Shown here piece after piece: positions 37,402 to 49,790 of a stretch of 64,000 bases of DNA. A program made the position numbers and the translations under genes. Source of the stretch: Ochotona curzoniae. Taxonomy: Eukaryota; Chordata; Mammalia; Lagomorpha; Ochotonidae. The stretch covers positions 2,480,001 to 2,544,000 of the forward strand of contig NW_024466399.1 in the NCBI RefSeq assembly GCF_017591425.1, read 5' to 3'. The notes beneath the pieces were generated by a model that had not been told where the DNA came from, ran no database searches, and was given only the letters and a program-made list of their open reading frames with translations. Position 1 is the stretch's first letter, and each line of letters begins with the position of its first letter.

Positions 37402-37447
37402 AAAAAAAAAAAAAAAGAAAGAAAGAAAGAAAGAAAGAAAGAAAAAA
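37402..37447 (+). repeat. A-rich tail with (GAAA)n
   Basis: Fifteen A residues followed by about seven GAAA units, typical of retroposon tails that mutate into tetranucleotide repeats. It lies directly after antisense L1 ORF2, which is the wrong polarity for that segment's own tail. Confidence 0.85.
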
Positions 37448-37562
37448 CTATAAGCAATTTTTGAAGTAAAAGCGACTGAATTTGTAATAAATTTAAAAAT
37501 ACATATTTGGGAAGCTCAGAGGAAGCAAGTAAATAAACAAAAGCATAAAGCTATAAGCCTTA

Positions 37563-37878
37563 GGTGTCCGGCTCTGTGGTACAACAAATAAATTGGCTCT
37601 TTGCTCTGCTGCAATTCTGGCATCCCTTATGGGTGTTGGTTCAGGTCCTGGCTGCTCCAGTTCGCATTCAGCTCCCTGCCAATTGCAAGGGAAAGGCAGC
37701 AAAGGATGGCCCAAGTGCTGGGGATATCCTTGAATTCATGTGAAAGAGATCAAAGAAGTTCTTGGCTCGTGGTCTCTGACTCATTCAATTCTGGTCTTTG
37801 CAGCCATTTGGGGAATGAACAAGCAGACAGAAGATATTTCTCTATCTCTGAAACTGTGCCTTTTAATAAATAAGTACA
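37563..37878 (+). repeat. CSINE, diverged
   Basis: Sense copy: 'gtccggctctgtggtac', 'ctgctgcaattctggcatcc', B-box-like 'ggttcaggtcc', 'ggatggcccaagtgctgggg', 'catttggggaatgaacaagc' and tail 'ttttaataaataagta'. Confidence 0.9.
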
Positions 37879-38359
37879 GTGGTAACAACAGATTATACTT
37901 TTGCATTTTCACAACTTAAGTACATTGAATCAAAAACAAACTATTAAGAGAATCTAGAATGTGCTTGAAGAACACCTTACCTATAAAAGGGGAAATAATC
38001 CCATTTAACGTCTCAGAACACTTGCAAGAAAGAGGTTAGTAGAGTGACATATTTAAATGTTCAGTGAAAATAGCTACTGGTTTAGAATTCCATGATTAGA
38101 AAGTCAGAAGTTAATAAGAAATGAGGATATTCTCATGTCAAAATCCCCAAAGAGATAATTTGCCACTACTGCATGTCATCCACAATAAAATATTAAAATA
38201 ACATAAGGAAAAGAAAATAGATTATATATTCAGGTAAAAATAAAAATCAGTGGACAAGGTATAATCAAAGACGGAAGAAACTTTTGTCTTTTATTCTTAG
38301 TTCATTAAATGGACAACTCATTATTGAAAGTGATAATGGCAATAAAATTTCAATTATTT

Positions 38360-38560
38360 TTAAAATGCGTGTTCAGAAAAAATGGCCCCTATTGGACACC
38401 ATTATACTTAGTTAAATGAGCCAGTCTCAAAAGGACAAATATCATATGCTCATTTTGATATAAAATAGCCTTCATGTAAATACAAAATAAATACATAGGT
38501 AATCCAGAATAGGCATATATTTTCTCCAAGATGAATTAGTCTCCTGGTATGGAGACAGGC
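38360..38560 (+). mobile_element. Lagomorph L1 3' fragment inside older L1
   Basis: Sense L1 text 'ccattatacttagttaaatg', 'agccagtctcaaaaggacaa', 'atcatatgctcattttgata'. It shares the 'ttatRcttagt' block with 4019 and 39083. The right boundary is unclear. Confidence 0.6.
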
Positions 38561-38989
38561 ATACTGGGAAATGAGGATTTCTTGGAGCACACATCTTCAC
38601 TGCAGAATAAAAGGAGGACCTGCAACGAAACAGTTAAATACACCTTGTAGTGTGATGCTAGATGTTCTAGCTTTGCCTATACCCACCGTGCCATGAAACA
38701 TATAGCAGAAAGTTAAACTTATAACTGTCACAAAAGGTTCATAACACTGTGATGATATGGGAGAACAGGCAGAAGGAGGCTGAGGAAGAGGAGGCAGGAG
38801 TCTCCGTGTGCACAATACTGCATCATGGGAAATAATGACGAAGAATCTGTGTTGTATTGCTATGTAAGTAAGTGACAGTGGTTTTAGCAGGGAAGAAGGG
38901 AAGGGGTGTGGATCACTGCGCTGTTGTAAGCTGCTCACACTATCCGTGACGTACTCAGACTTCCACCCAGCGTGCTTGCAGAAAGAAAA
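38561..38989. other. Unrecognised insert between two L1 3' ends
   Basis: Not recognised as L1 or SINE. The minus strand is open for 113 codons (38597-38938) without any known domain. It may be part of the younger L1 3' UTR or separate sequence carried in. Confidence 0.35.
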
Positions 38990-39440
38990 TACGGTATAGA
39001 TACACTAAGGAATATTACTCAGCCCTAAAAAAAGAATTAATTCTTGTCTATTACATCAAAATGGGAGCCAGCTGGAAACCGTTATGCTTAGTAAATAAGC
39101 CTGTCCTCAAAAGATAAATGTGTGTTTTCTGTGACATAAAATAGTTAATATAGACAACAAATGTGTAGGAATGAAACAGGCATGCTACGGTGTGACATTG
39201 TTTTTAGTCTTTGTTTGTACTCTTGGGGAATTGTGGTCATGCTACTCTTTGCTTGTTTACTTGTTGAATATCATGGTTAGTGGTGCATTAAGCCTGTTAT
39301 TACAGAATGGAAAGGAATGTTTGCAAAAATAAAAAACACAGGAAGGAAGGAACTGAGGAAGGGAAAGAGGTGGGAAAGGAAATATGGTTTTCTCAGAAAG
39401 TACCTACAAAATTGTTATTTTATTAAAAAGAAAAGAAAGG
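38990..39440 (+). mobile_element. Lagomorph L1 3' end, 5'-truncated
   Basis: Sense copy of the same 3' end type as 3905-4375: 'aaggaatattactcagccct', 'ggaaaccgttatgcttagta', 'gaatatcatggttagtggtg', a purine tract (ggaaggaaggaactgagg) and a final 'ttattttattaaaaag'. It inserted into the ancient L1, whose text resumes right after. Confidence 0.82.
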
Positions 39441-40902
39441 AAAATTAATGCAAAAAAATAGATTGTGAGTTAGTTATAAATGTATATTCCAGACTCTAGG
39501 ACAAATACTAAATCAATTTTAGAAGGAGCAACCCACATTAATTGTTCTGAGTGTACTTATTAAAAGGTATTAAGTGAGTTCAAATCGTAAAAATTAGACT
39601 ACATGTTGTCTGAAATAACTGAAGAAGGATGAAGGGACGTATGCGGACAAAGGATTGTGTTATGCCAATCGGTTCAATATTCTAAAAAATCATAATACTT
39701 TTTAGGGTACTCATGTATTTGTCTAACAATAGTGTGTGAAACAGCCCGAACAAGAATGAGGAGAGAATGAACCCACTGTCACGTTTGGAGGTTGGGGCAC
39801 CCAGTTATCAGAATGGACAAGTGTATCAAGAAGAACTGAACAGCAGCACAAATCATCTAGATGCTATTGGCACCTGTAGTCCTCTGCACAGGAAAAAGAA
39901 CAGACACGGAACATGCTGGCTCATAAAGTGCACCTTAACAAATGAAAGATAATAGGAAGTATACAGTGTTTGTTCTTAGACCAAAATGGGATTAATGCAG
40001 GTTAATTACAGACCTGGAAAAGCACCACATATTTGGAGATTATACTATACACTTATAAATAACAATTGTTTCAAAGAAGAAGTCTCAGGAAATAATAATT
40101 AGGTGCCAGAACAAATTGTAATTTATTCCAAGTATACTAGGCTGGTTGTACCTCCATTAGTGTAACTGCATCAAGAAAGTCACAGGATAATATCAAGATA
40201 AAAAATCTGTCAAAGTTTAACGTTCACTGATGATACAAACTCTAGAAAAACCAGAAATAGAGAACTTTTCTTTTAACTATACCAAGAACAAAAAGTCTAC
40301 AGCTAATGTAATAATTATATTGAGAAGATCAATACCTTTCTACTAAAATCAAGACACAACAAGGATGTTCTTTATCACTACTCCGTGTAAATGCACTAGA
40401 AACCCTTTCTCATTCAATAAAGCAAGAAATGAGAATTAGATGCAGATTAGGAACAGTAAGATTATGTTTGCTCACAAATGTATATGGAGAAAATCTGAAA
40501 TGACTGGCAAAAGAATTTTGAATTAATGAGAAAGTCTAGCAAGACTGACAGATGCAGAATTAACATACAAAAGTTAATTGAATCAATAGTACTTGGAAAA
40601 AATGAAGTGTGTGAGAAAATGTTCAAACCTCAACAAACAAATGGATATTAATAAGTACAACGATAGACCATGTTCACAGATACAAAGACTTAATATTGTT
40701 GAGATAAAAATTCTTCAAGTGTTTCTATAGATTCAAAATAATTCCTATCAAAAAATCCAACAAATTATTTTGTGATTATAGACAACATTATTGTAAAGTT
40801 CATGTTGATGCAAAACTCTTAAAGGGCATGTTACCAAAGAACATAGATGGCAGAAAAATAATGAAAAAATATGCTCTACACATATAAGTCATTACATATA
40901 CA

Positions 40903-40978
40903 CATATGCTATATATGTATATAATCGTATATGTAGGTATATGTGTATAAAATCATATATATATATGTATATATAATT
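40903..40978. repeat. AT-rich (TATATG)n-like repeat
   Basis: Alternating purine-pyrimidine TA/TATG repeats within the ancient L1; probably a local expansion. Confidence 0.75.
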
Positions 40979-41455
40979 TGACAATTTTAAGTTAGCACAA
41001 CAATGGAATACCTATAAGAAGGTCCATTGGACAAGTACTGCCAAGGATGCAGAAGAGCAGGGACTCTATTCTGTGTCAATGGAACACAAACTCAGTGCCG
41101 CCAGTTAGGAAAGAAACTGGGCAGTTTCTTTTAAAGTGAGATGTATCTCTCGCCATATGTCTTAGGTCTCACGGTCCTTGGTATTTACTTAAAGGAGAAA
41201 AACAAAACCCTTTTGCCCACACAAAAATCTTGTAGGCCCATACTTATAAGAGCTTTATTCATAATTACAAAAATGTGCAAGCTTAACAAGATGTGTTTCA
41301 GTATGACAACGGATAAATAAACTTAGGAACATGCAAACCATGGGATATCTTTCATCACTAAATGAAAATGAGGCATCAAACCATGAAGAAATGGAGTAAC
41401 CCTAAATATACCTTAGTGAAAGAAAGAAGTCAACCTCAAAGTCATAGATGAGAAA

Positions 41456-41610
41456 CCAGGAAGAAAGTTCTGGCTCCTGGTTTTGTCTTGGTGCAGCCAT
41501 GACTGTTGGATCATTCGGGAGTGAAATCCAAATCAATTTCTCTTTCTCTCTTTCTCTCTTCCTCTCTTTTCTGAACTCCCTCAGGTAAATATATACGTAT
41601 TTTTAAAATA
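41456..41610 (+). repeat. CSINE 3' half inserted in ancient L1
   Basis: Begins 'ccaggaagaaagttctggct' and continues through 'gatcattcgggagtgaaatc', a CT-rich block and an A/T-rich tail. L1 3' UTR sequence resumes immediately after it. Confidence 0.75.
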
Positions 41611-43469
41611 CAATGGTGTGTGCTATGGTTGCAACTATGTCACATTCCAGAAACCATTAACATGTGGAAACATCAGTGGTTGCGGTAGATTAGAGATTCA
41701 GAGAAAGGGCTAAGCAGGTCAAACACAAATCTTTTTAGGGCAATTAAAGCATGCTATATATTATAATGATGGATATATGTCATTCATCAAACATTTTTCT
41801 GAACCCATAGACTGTACATTGCCAAGAGTGAGCCCTCATCTAAACTATGGGTGCTGTTCTGATAAGATTTGTCAACAGAGGTTCCCTAATTGTAGTTAAT
41901 GTCCTGCTCTGACGCAGCATGTTGACATTGAGAATGTTTCTGTTTGATGACAGGGAACATAACGGAATCTCTGTGCCTTTCTCTTCTCTTTCTACATTGC
42001 GGTTAGTCTACATATGCATCAAAAACTAACATCCCTTAAAAAAAAGAAATAAATGAAAAGCCAAATTGAATAGTTATCAAATTATTTTTATGAATTTAAA
42101 GAGAACAAATGTTTCAATTATTTCAGATACCATTCAAAGAATATAACGATGCTTTCCGCTCTCTCTGACTGTGGCTAGTTGATGCCTACTGCATCTTCAG
42201 ATTGTGTCTCAGGCACCTGCTTCTTCAGGTAAGCCCTAGCAGATAAATAATGCAGGACATCCCCAGTTCCGATCTACCTGCTTAATGTACCTTTCCCATG
42301 TCTCTAGTTTCCTTAAAGAATTTTAATTGTGTACTCACGGAGGCAATCATTTGATTAAGAAGTATCTATATGACTAAGTAAGATGCAAAGAAAAAAACCT
42401 GCCTCTCGCTGCCTGTTGCTTTCTTTCTGCTTACACACACACCACATACTCAAGAATTTGAGAATGAGCACACGATATAGGGACAAACATTATACATGAT
42501 ATCATTCAGTCGTCTGTTGGTAATATCCCTTCCAAATCATAGTGGGGAAAAGGAGTTTTGAAAGGTTAGGTAATTTTTTCCAATCAGAGCAAATATTTAT
42601 TGGTGTCAGGATTCCAAACGTTATTACACACTGTATGCTTTCAATTAAATTTGTCAGACTACTTTACTTAATTTAGTATGACTGTGTGCTATATTCAAAT
42701 TCGGCGCATACAATAACTAACCAAAAAAATGCAGATAAGAGGAGGAGGATTTGTGATTGATGGAAATGACAGCTGATGAGCCATGAATGAGGTACCATCA
42801 TCTTATCAAGAATCATAGGAGTGTTCAGATGGAGAACACGGCGATGGGCCATGTCCTAGTACTTGCAGAATGAAAGGAAAGGCTCGGAATTGGTAAATGG
42901 CATTAGTGAGGAGAAGAGGATGGGTGGGAGAGTCACATGTTATCAATTGCCAAAGAATGTGGTTAGTGGGAAAACAGCTGGGTTCCTCTGTGGAAAATGA
43001 AAAGGACACCCACACAATTTTTTTTTTCTTCTTAGAATGTGACCACGTGGAGTAACAAACTGATACACTAGAGATTCATGAAACTGGTTTCATCAGAAAA
43101 AGTCTGAGTTCAGTTAAGATCAATGAAAACTCTACGGGAGACGTCCACGTAGGTGGTAGTCATCATTGGTTCTTGAGAAGTAATATCTAAAGATGTATTG
43201 CTAGTGTGGCATTAACTCGGAGTGATGACCATCTAGCCGGTACCTGTAGCTTTAACTGGCTTTGCAAAAGAGTGGTACAATTCTAGGACATACAATGTGT
43301 TTATGAAAACTTTCTGAATTTGTGAGTACAAATATCCCCAAATACTACGAGAAGGTACCACAACTGGAATGAATGGAACACTATACACATGCCTCATGTA
43401 CAAGGTGCCTTCTCAAATGTCATAGAAAACACATTCTGAAAATGGTGTGAAATGACTTCAGATTTCTGT

Positions 43470-43555
43470 GCAAATAAACTGGAAGATGGACCCTCTGTCT
43501 CTCTTTTCTCTCCACCTCTGTCTTGCCTGCCTTTCAAAAATCCATTTTTAGAATT
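43470..43555 (+). repeat. CSINE tail fragment
   Basis: 'ataaactggaagatggaccc', then CT-rich sequence and 'tgcctttcaaaaatcc' match the last quarter of the SINE. Confidence 0.6.
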
Positions 43556-44585
43556 TAAATATAATGTACAGAATTTTTACAATTCATTCATTGTATTGCT
43601 GGAATACTGGTGCTCTTAGAAACACAGCTACGGTGAGATTAAGGGAAACTTGTTTTAAAGAATTACTAGAACAGATTGTAGAAAAGAGACTGAAGTCTCA
43701 AAGGCAAATGACAGTTACAGATGTGCATGCTAACTAAGCAAGGGACAAAGGCCTGGGAGAGACATATTCAGGAAGACTGGTGTCTGGTGCCTGGGGAAGT
43801 CAGAAATGGTGAGGCCAACACAGAGCACATCAGAGAATGGAAGGAACAACCCTGAACAATTTGGTGGAGAATATCGATGTCAATTGGCAAGTTCTGCTTC
43901 ATTTATGTATCATGATCCTCTTATGGTGGGAGACAGACACACTTTCCTCATTACATCTGCAGTTCCAAATGTGACTTGGAATGCAGTGCAATCGTTTCTA
44001 TAACCATATCTACCCTCATGTAATGAAACCATTTAGATCAGCCCTTGACTTGAACCTTCCCATTTACTTTCAAGTTCAAAAATTTATGTCTCCCCATGCT
44101 AAATTCCAGTGGAAAATCTTCATTTGAGACGGCATCCCTCTTGTTGCCATCAGAAGAATAAAGGTGGCAGGGATTATTGTTTGATTACATGGTACATAGA
44201 TAACTTTATGCTGTATAAATTACAAAACTTACAGGAAATATTGTTCTTTGATCAATATGTATGTTGTGTCTAGATGACAGCCTCCATACTTACTCCTTTC
44301 AAAGAGTGTGACGTTAAAAGGAAAGTATAGTTAACTTTGATTCATCCCTAGTGGCTCCTAACTTATTATATATAGGGTCGTAGTTTGGAGGAAAAAAAGT
44401 CTCTGTTTTCCAAACCCACAATAACTTGAAGATCAATTCTGTCATTACTAGGTAAATGTGGCGTGGTCTTACTCCTGTAGGTTTATGATCAGTAGAATGC
44501 ATTCTAGAATAGTTTAAAATTGAGATCATGTCTACAAATCCAAAACATCAAACACTTCTCTCAGGGATGTAGTGATAAAGGCAAA

Positions 44586-44609
44586 AATAATAATAATAAT
44601 AATAATAAT
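44586..44609. repeat. (TAA)n microsatellite
   Basis: About eight perfect TAA units. Confidence 0.9.
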
Positions 44610-44739
44610 GTTACCAGATTCCCTTTCTGATCACGGCAGCCAACTATACATTCCCCAGCCTCTTTTTTGATCGTTTATTTTCCTCAAGGTATTGCATTTT
44701 AATCTTGTAAAAAAATGCCCCCCCCTTTTTATATTTAGC

Positions 44740-45207
44740 AGTTTACACGAGACAGCTGAATAGTACCCTATAGTCATTTTAAGGTGTATGGCAGCCAGTT
44801 GTGTATAAACTAAAATTGAAATGTCAATGAATTAGTCACAGGATGTGGTTAAGAACTTGCATTTTCTAACATATGGGTCACTCAATACCATGTCAATTAA
44901 CTCCATAATGTTGTAAATTGTTGTTGATGCTATGTTGTGGCTTTTCATTGGACGGCATGATACTCTGCCTGCTCTGCTTTCAGACCAGAGATGGTCTCCC
45001 CAAGAAACTGTTGAATTGATCTGGAGAGTAAGATGCTGGCCTCTACATGATACATGCTTGCAATGAAAGAATCATGACTGGATTGAACTGTAATACTGCA
45101 ACAAGGTGGAGGAATCCACCATGGGGGGAGGGTACGGGAAGGAGTTGGGGGAATCCCAGAGCCTATGAAACTGTGTCATAAAATGAAATGAAATAAAAAA
45201 AAAAAAG
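44740..45207 (+). mobile_element. L1 3' UTR copy (copy 2 of 3)
   Basis: Collinear with 26855-27340 over its whole length: 'gagacagctgaatagt', 'gtcacaggatgtggttaaga', 'gcaacaaggtggaggaatcc', the 'atggggggagggta' purine tract and a terminal A-run. Both copies begin at the same internal position. A possible short duplication (agtttac / agtttcc) flanks it. Confidence 0.72.
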
Positions 45208-47239
45208 TTTCCTTTAAACCACAATCCTAGACATAGTTTTCTCAGATCTTATGCTCTGATAAGTTTGAAACTATTAAGAAGAGAAAATCTTCATGAAAAG
45301 ATAGTGCTCAATTGTAAAGAAAACTCATGCACATGGATTTGAATATAACTAGTTTCATATAAGTGGAATTTGAGGTATGAAGTTCTAACTGTATGCCCAA
45401 TTCAAACAGCTTTTTACACACATACAGCAAGTACTTTTCGGCTGTAAAATATATGCCCTTGGAAGAGAGAACCAGTTTGTTTAGCCTTCTTTATTTTTTT
45501 CTGATTAGGTAAAAAGGTGAGATTGGATGTTTAACACCCAGACATCATCAAAGCCATGGGTATTTACATTTTTTCATTCTAAAAGAATTTCAAAGTTAAG
45601 TATTTCTTTCCATTGAAACAGTAATTTTTAAATTTCCAATTCAAACAGCTTGATTTCTTATTTATTTCATAGACTGTGCCAAATGGCAAAAAAAGACAGA
45701 AAAATAAGCAGAATCCATACAAAGTAGTTGAAATAGCCAAGTAATACAGCTTCATTCTTTCTTCATTAGGATTTTATTATCAATTTCTATTATCTCTAGC
45801 TGGCTTGTTCAGGTTCATATTCCAAATTCAATGACCCAGATTGATTTGCCTTTAGTGCTTCTCCGGTGTTCTACGACTTCTGACATTAACTTTAAATGTG
45901 GATAACAGAAGTTAGCAATGAACTGCAAGACAAATCTAATTGATCTTTCCTAATGGGCTTAGTGTATGAGAACACACCTGCTCAGTGGTTTTCAGTACTC
46001 ATTCAGTATTTGATGAAGTGATGCTCTACCTGAATGTAGGTGGAACCTGTCTAACTGTCCTCTGTGCAGCCACAAGTGATGCAGATAACCCCCTTAACCC
46101 CAGCACTCTGCGCTTCCACTGCTTCTCTGATCTTGTTCTCCATGCTGAGGCCACTGCTGAGCTCTTCACGCCTTTGCTGACACTTTGTACAGTGTGACCC
46201 TAGCAAATCTTGCCCTAGTTACTGCTCCCCAACTCCGCCATGTCCATCTGCATTTGTTTCCCTCACACTGCTTTGATACTGCTCATCTGCCTCATCTACT
46301 TATTAAAGTTCTCATCTTTCACCTACGACCTCCGCCGAGAGCCACATCTCAGTGACGTTTCTATCTTGCACCACTTCCCTTTCGCACTTGCTTTCCTCCT
46401 GGACTCTTCCCCCAAATCTTCCATTTTCTGATACTTTTTAAAGGGAAGGCTTATTGGTGTACTTAGCCCAAAAAGATGCATTGTTATTCCTTGAATTCCT
46501 TGAGTCCAATGACAGAATTGATCTTAGAGCTTGATTTTAAAATGCCTTCACCCTTACGCATGCCATGTAACTTCAAGTCTTTGATTATCTTTATTGTTAG
46601 AATGATACTATAATCACAACTCCTGAAAGCATTCCTACTCAATGTCATAATTGTCCTCTCTAAGTCACTTGATTTCATCACAATGGATGATTTGCATACA
46701 CACATGGGCATTCCAGTTAACACAGACTTAAGAGTTCTTTAGATAGCAGCCTTTCCTGTTGACCTTCACCTCTGCCTGACTTCTAATCCCTACACTTTGA
46801 TTCAATGCTAGAAATTTTAATTTTTTCCTTCTATATCTTATCCACCTATGTCCTGTATTTTAATATGTGCTATATCTGATCACTGTCCCAGATAAGCCCT
46901 TCACACATTAATTTCTTAATTATCATCTCTCTCTCAGTTAGTATTACTAATCATACTAGGAGCCTTTCCCTCTTTGTGAAGTTATCTTATTCCAGGTACC
47001 TGATAACCCTTGTACCAGTTGGAATCGTTCCCAAAATGTCTCAGTCTGATGCTTCTCAGGTTTTTATCCTGTGCAGTTTTTTCATGAATTGATTTATACA
47101 AAATATTAACTGAACTCTGCCTCTTTAAAAGTTTTGAGTGTCCATAGTAGGAATATTGATGTTTTGTTGACATTTATCTTGTAACTTCAAAAATGTTTTC
47201 ATTGCTGACTTTATAAATGTTTGTATCAGACTTCAGAAA
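45208..47239. other. Unrecognised sequence
   Basis: No repeat I can name. The C/T-rich part 46020-46430 has two plus-strand frames (70 and 63 codons) without domains. The rest is AT-rich. Confidence 0.4.
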
Positions 47240-47505
47240 GCTTGTAGATTGGAATGAAGCCGTTAAGTTTTAGGTTGAGACAAGCTATGTCATATTATGG
47301 CTCTAACACTTACTAGCTGTTGGGTTTGGGGTAAATTACTTAACACTTCTGTGTATTAGTTTCCTATTTTTAGTGTATGAATGATGTGTACGTATCACAA
47401 GGTGGTGTGAGACATGAATTTAGTTTGTTAATATATGGACGATGTTTTCAAGTGTATCTGATGTGGGGTAAACTTTTGTATCAATGTTAGCTATTATTAT
47501 CCACA
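47240..47505 (+). repeat. MIR element
   Basis: Near full-length mammalian-wide interspersed repeat. The conserved core 'acacttactagctgt' is followed by 'aaattacttaacacttctgt', 'attagtttcctatttttagt' and the 3' end 'caatgttagctattattat'. MIRs are ancient tRNA-derived SINEs, sometimes co-opted as enhancers. Confidence 0.9.
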
Positions 47506-48155
47506 CGTGCAAGGTAGGCCAGTGGTCAGCAGGATTAGAATTCAACCTGGTTGTCACAAGCCATCATAGTTTTCATCAGAAAGCAATAACAGTTCACTTG
47601 CCAGCATTCATTATAATACACATCCATGATGAATGCATATTACTTTGTGATGGAGACCTTGCACTTGGGGAGCTGAGGCATATTGAAGTCTGTCTTCTGG
47701 TATTTGAAATTGCCCTCCTTGATTTGGAAGCAAGAATAAAAGCCTTTGCCAAAGCAATTTCATATAGACATGTATCCTCTTCCAAACAAGTATAACGTTT
47801 CTTTTAGACAAGCATAAAGACTGCAATCCACATGACATAATTTTCAAGATACTATGTTAGCACCCCATAAGCCAAGAAATCAGTCTTCCAGCCACCACAA
47901 ACCTCTGGGAAACATCTGCTGGATCGTTTGCCATGAGAAAGAACGAAAGTGGACCCAAGAGCCTTGGACTAGTAGCAGCTCACTCCAGTAGTGTCAATGG
48001 AAGCGTTATGCTTGTTGGGGAATGGTAACTTTCTCCAGGGTTTTGAAGACCTAGAAGTGATAGGCACTGTGCTATTACAATAGGGATATTAATGTAGACT
48101 TGTGCTATGAGTCATTCAAACCCTAGGAACTGATAGCATTCAAAACACATCTTTT
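47506..48155. other. Unique sequence next to MIR
   Basis: No repeat recognised. Overlapping open frames on both strands at 47484-47847 (up to 103 codons) give no recognisable protein. Could be conserved non-coding DNA. Confidence 0.35.
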
Positions 48156-48500
48156 GGTCTGGAACTGTGGCACAGTGGACTAAGCTACCACTTACAATGC
48201 CAGCATCCCATACAGACATCAATTTGATTCCTGCTTGCTCTCTTTCTGATCCAGAGCCCTGCTGGTGTACATAGGCAGGCAGCAGAAGATGACCTAAGTA
48301 CTTGGACTCCTGCTGCCCATGACAGAATTCCAGGCTTCTGTTCTTGGCCTGATCCAACCTCAGTCATTGGGGCCTTTGGGGTATGAACCAACACATGAAG
48401 TGTATCTCTCTTTTTCCCAACCTCTTTCTGTCTGTCTGTCTCTTTCTGCTCCTGCTAATCCTATAACTCTGTCTTTCAAATAAATCTTTTTAAAAAGCTG
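48156..48500 (+). repeat. CSINE, full length, diverged
   Basis: Sense copy: 'ggtctggaactgtggcacag', 'taccacttacaatgccagca', 'gcagaagatgacctaagtac', 'ggggcctttggggtatgaac', CT-rich block, 'gtctttcaaataaatctttt'. Its head resembles the older generic lagomorph consensus. Confidence 0.92.
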
Positions 48501-49527
48501 TCTTGCAGAGAATAGCTATTCTGCGTTTTTCTCTGAACTCGAAAAGACCCCGGCACGCACACTCAACATGTGTTTCTGTGCAAAATTTGATCTTGATTGA
48601 TTATGGTCCATCAATTTAGCTCCAGGTAAAAAGTGGCCACACGTAGCAGCCAGATACATGAGGCAATGTTAGAGTTTGAAATATATGCTAAAGAAATAGA
48701 ATTAAAGATGGAATCTACCTGACCTTTGAAATTAATGAGTAGCTAACACAAAAAGGAGGGGGCTTGGGAACCAGAAGAGACAGCTTGACAGCAGACAGAA
48801 AGCGATTTAACACTCAGACAGGGTAGAAAATTGAGATCCACAACTATAGCCAAAAGATACAAGCCGAATGAGCTGCTCCGAAATGAGAGCTAAAGGACAT
48901 GATGTATTACATAGACTTTTCCCATCACAAGATGTAAGCTAATCTACTTTGCTAAAAACAAACACATTTCACCCTTGAGAAGGTATTAAATGCTCTGAAA
49001 AGGGTCTGTGATTTAATTTGTAAGGCACATTTCATCAGATATTTAGAGTTTTCACTGCAGAATTCCTGACCTCTAGTGTTCTTTATTTTATGATTCCTTT
49101 GAGTTAATCAGAACCACATTAACTCAGTCAAATCCTAACATTCGAACGCTTATTTTTCCAAACAAGTTCATGCTTGTGTATCTGTTTTTGTCTTTAAATT
49201 TTCAATAATGTAACAACAAACTACCCATAGGTAGACTGTTTTTATATACAACAAGCTAGAACCTACTTTCTCCATTGCTTTTTTTCCGAAGTGAAAGTAC
49301 CTGTTTTTTGTTGTTGTTGTTGTTGTTGTTGTTTTTTTACTTTCTCAGACACCGCATTTGGCCTTCCCAGTTCTAAAACTGAATTTTATCTTCGTGCATT
49401 GACAAACTACCTTGAGCACTGATTTTGTAACTGCAATCATAAGGGAATCATGTTCATGTTTTTAAAGATCCGAAAGAGTACATGATCATTCTGTGCTTGC
49501 TAAGACAGCCAAAAGATAAGGAATTCT
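48501..49527. other. Unique sequence, possible conserved non-coding element
   Basis: No repeat similarity apart from the (TTG)n run at its end. The AT-rich stretch 48660-49160 has mixed, non-repetitive texture and no coding frame. Possible regulatory DNA, judged on texture only. Confidence 0.3.
49308..49338. repeat. (TTG)n microsatellite
   Basis: About eight TTG units flanked by T-runs. Confidence 0.9.
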
Positions 49528-49790
49528 GGAGCTCGGTGCAATGGCTCAAGGACTAAATCCTCACCTTGCAAGTGCTGGGATCCCATATGGGTCCCAGTTC
49601 ATGTCCTGGACACCCCACTTGCCATCCAACAACCTGTGTGTGGCCTGGGAAAGCAGTTGAGAATAGCCTGAAGTTTTGGGATCCTATACCCCGAGTGAGA
49701 GATCCAGTAAAAGCTCCTGGCTGCTGGCTCACAACGACTCAGCTCCGGCTGTTGTGACCACTTGGGGAATGAATCAGTAAATAGTTGCTT
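49528..49790 (+). repeat. CSINE lacking its tail
   Basis: Sense copy: 'ggagctcggtgcaatggctc', 'aaatcctcaccttgcaagtg', 'gggatcccatatgggtccc', 'aagcagttgagaatagcc', 'cacttggggaatgaatcagt'. The CT-rich region and A-tail are missing, which suggests a later deletion. Confidence 0.9.

Larger units (their letters stand above)
37930..42055 (+). mobile_element. Ancient L1, near full length, interrupted
   Basis: An old mammalian L1 that can be followed in sense order through three blocks. Block 1 (37930-38360) matches an L1 segment upstream of the endonuclease ('agaattccatgattagaaa'). Block 2 (39445-41455) contains 'ttctggacaaat'-like text, an endonuclease-region piece ('aatgggattaatgcag', 'catatttggagatta'), the reverse transcriptase region ('acaacaaggatgttctttat') and the C-terminus ('cttaaaggagaaaaacaaaa', 'ataagagctttattcata'). 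Block 3 (41611-42055) is the 3' UTR ('catcagtggttgcggtag', 'atagactgtacattgcc', 'aagagtgagccctcatct') ending in an A-rich run. Resembles L1MC/L1ME-type elements. It is interrupted by younger L1 3' ends (38360-39440) and a SINE tail (41456-41610). Coding frames are destroyed. Confidence 0.75.
42056..44739. other. Unrecognised sequence with a SINE tail fragment
   Basis: No gene recognised. A short CSINE 3' fragment and a TAA repeat are annotated separately. Frames at 42806-43015 and 43806-44003 have no recognisable domains. Confidence 0.4.
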
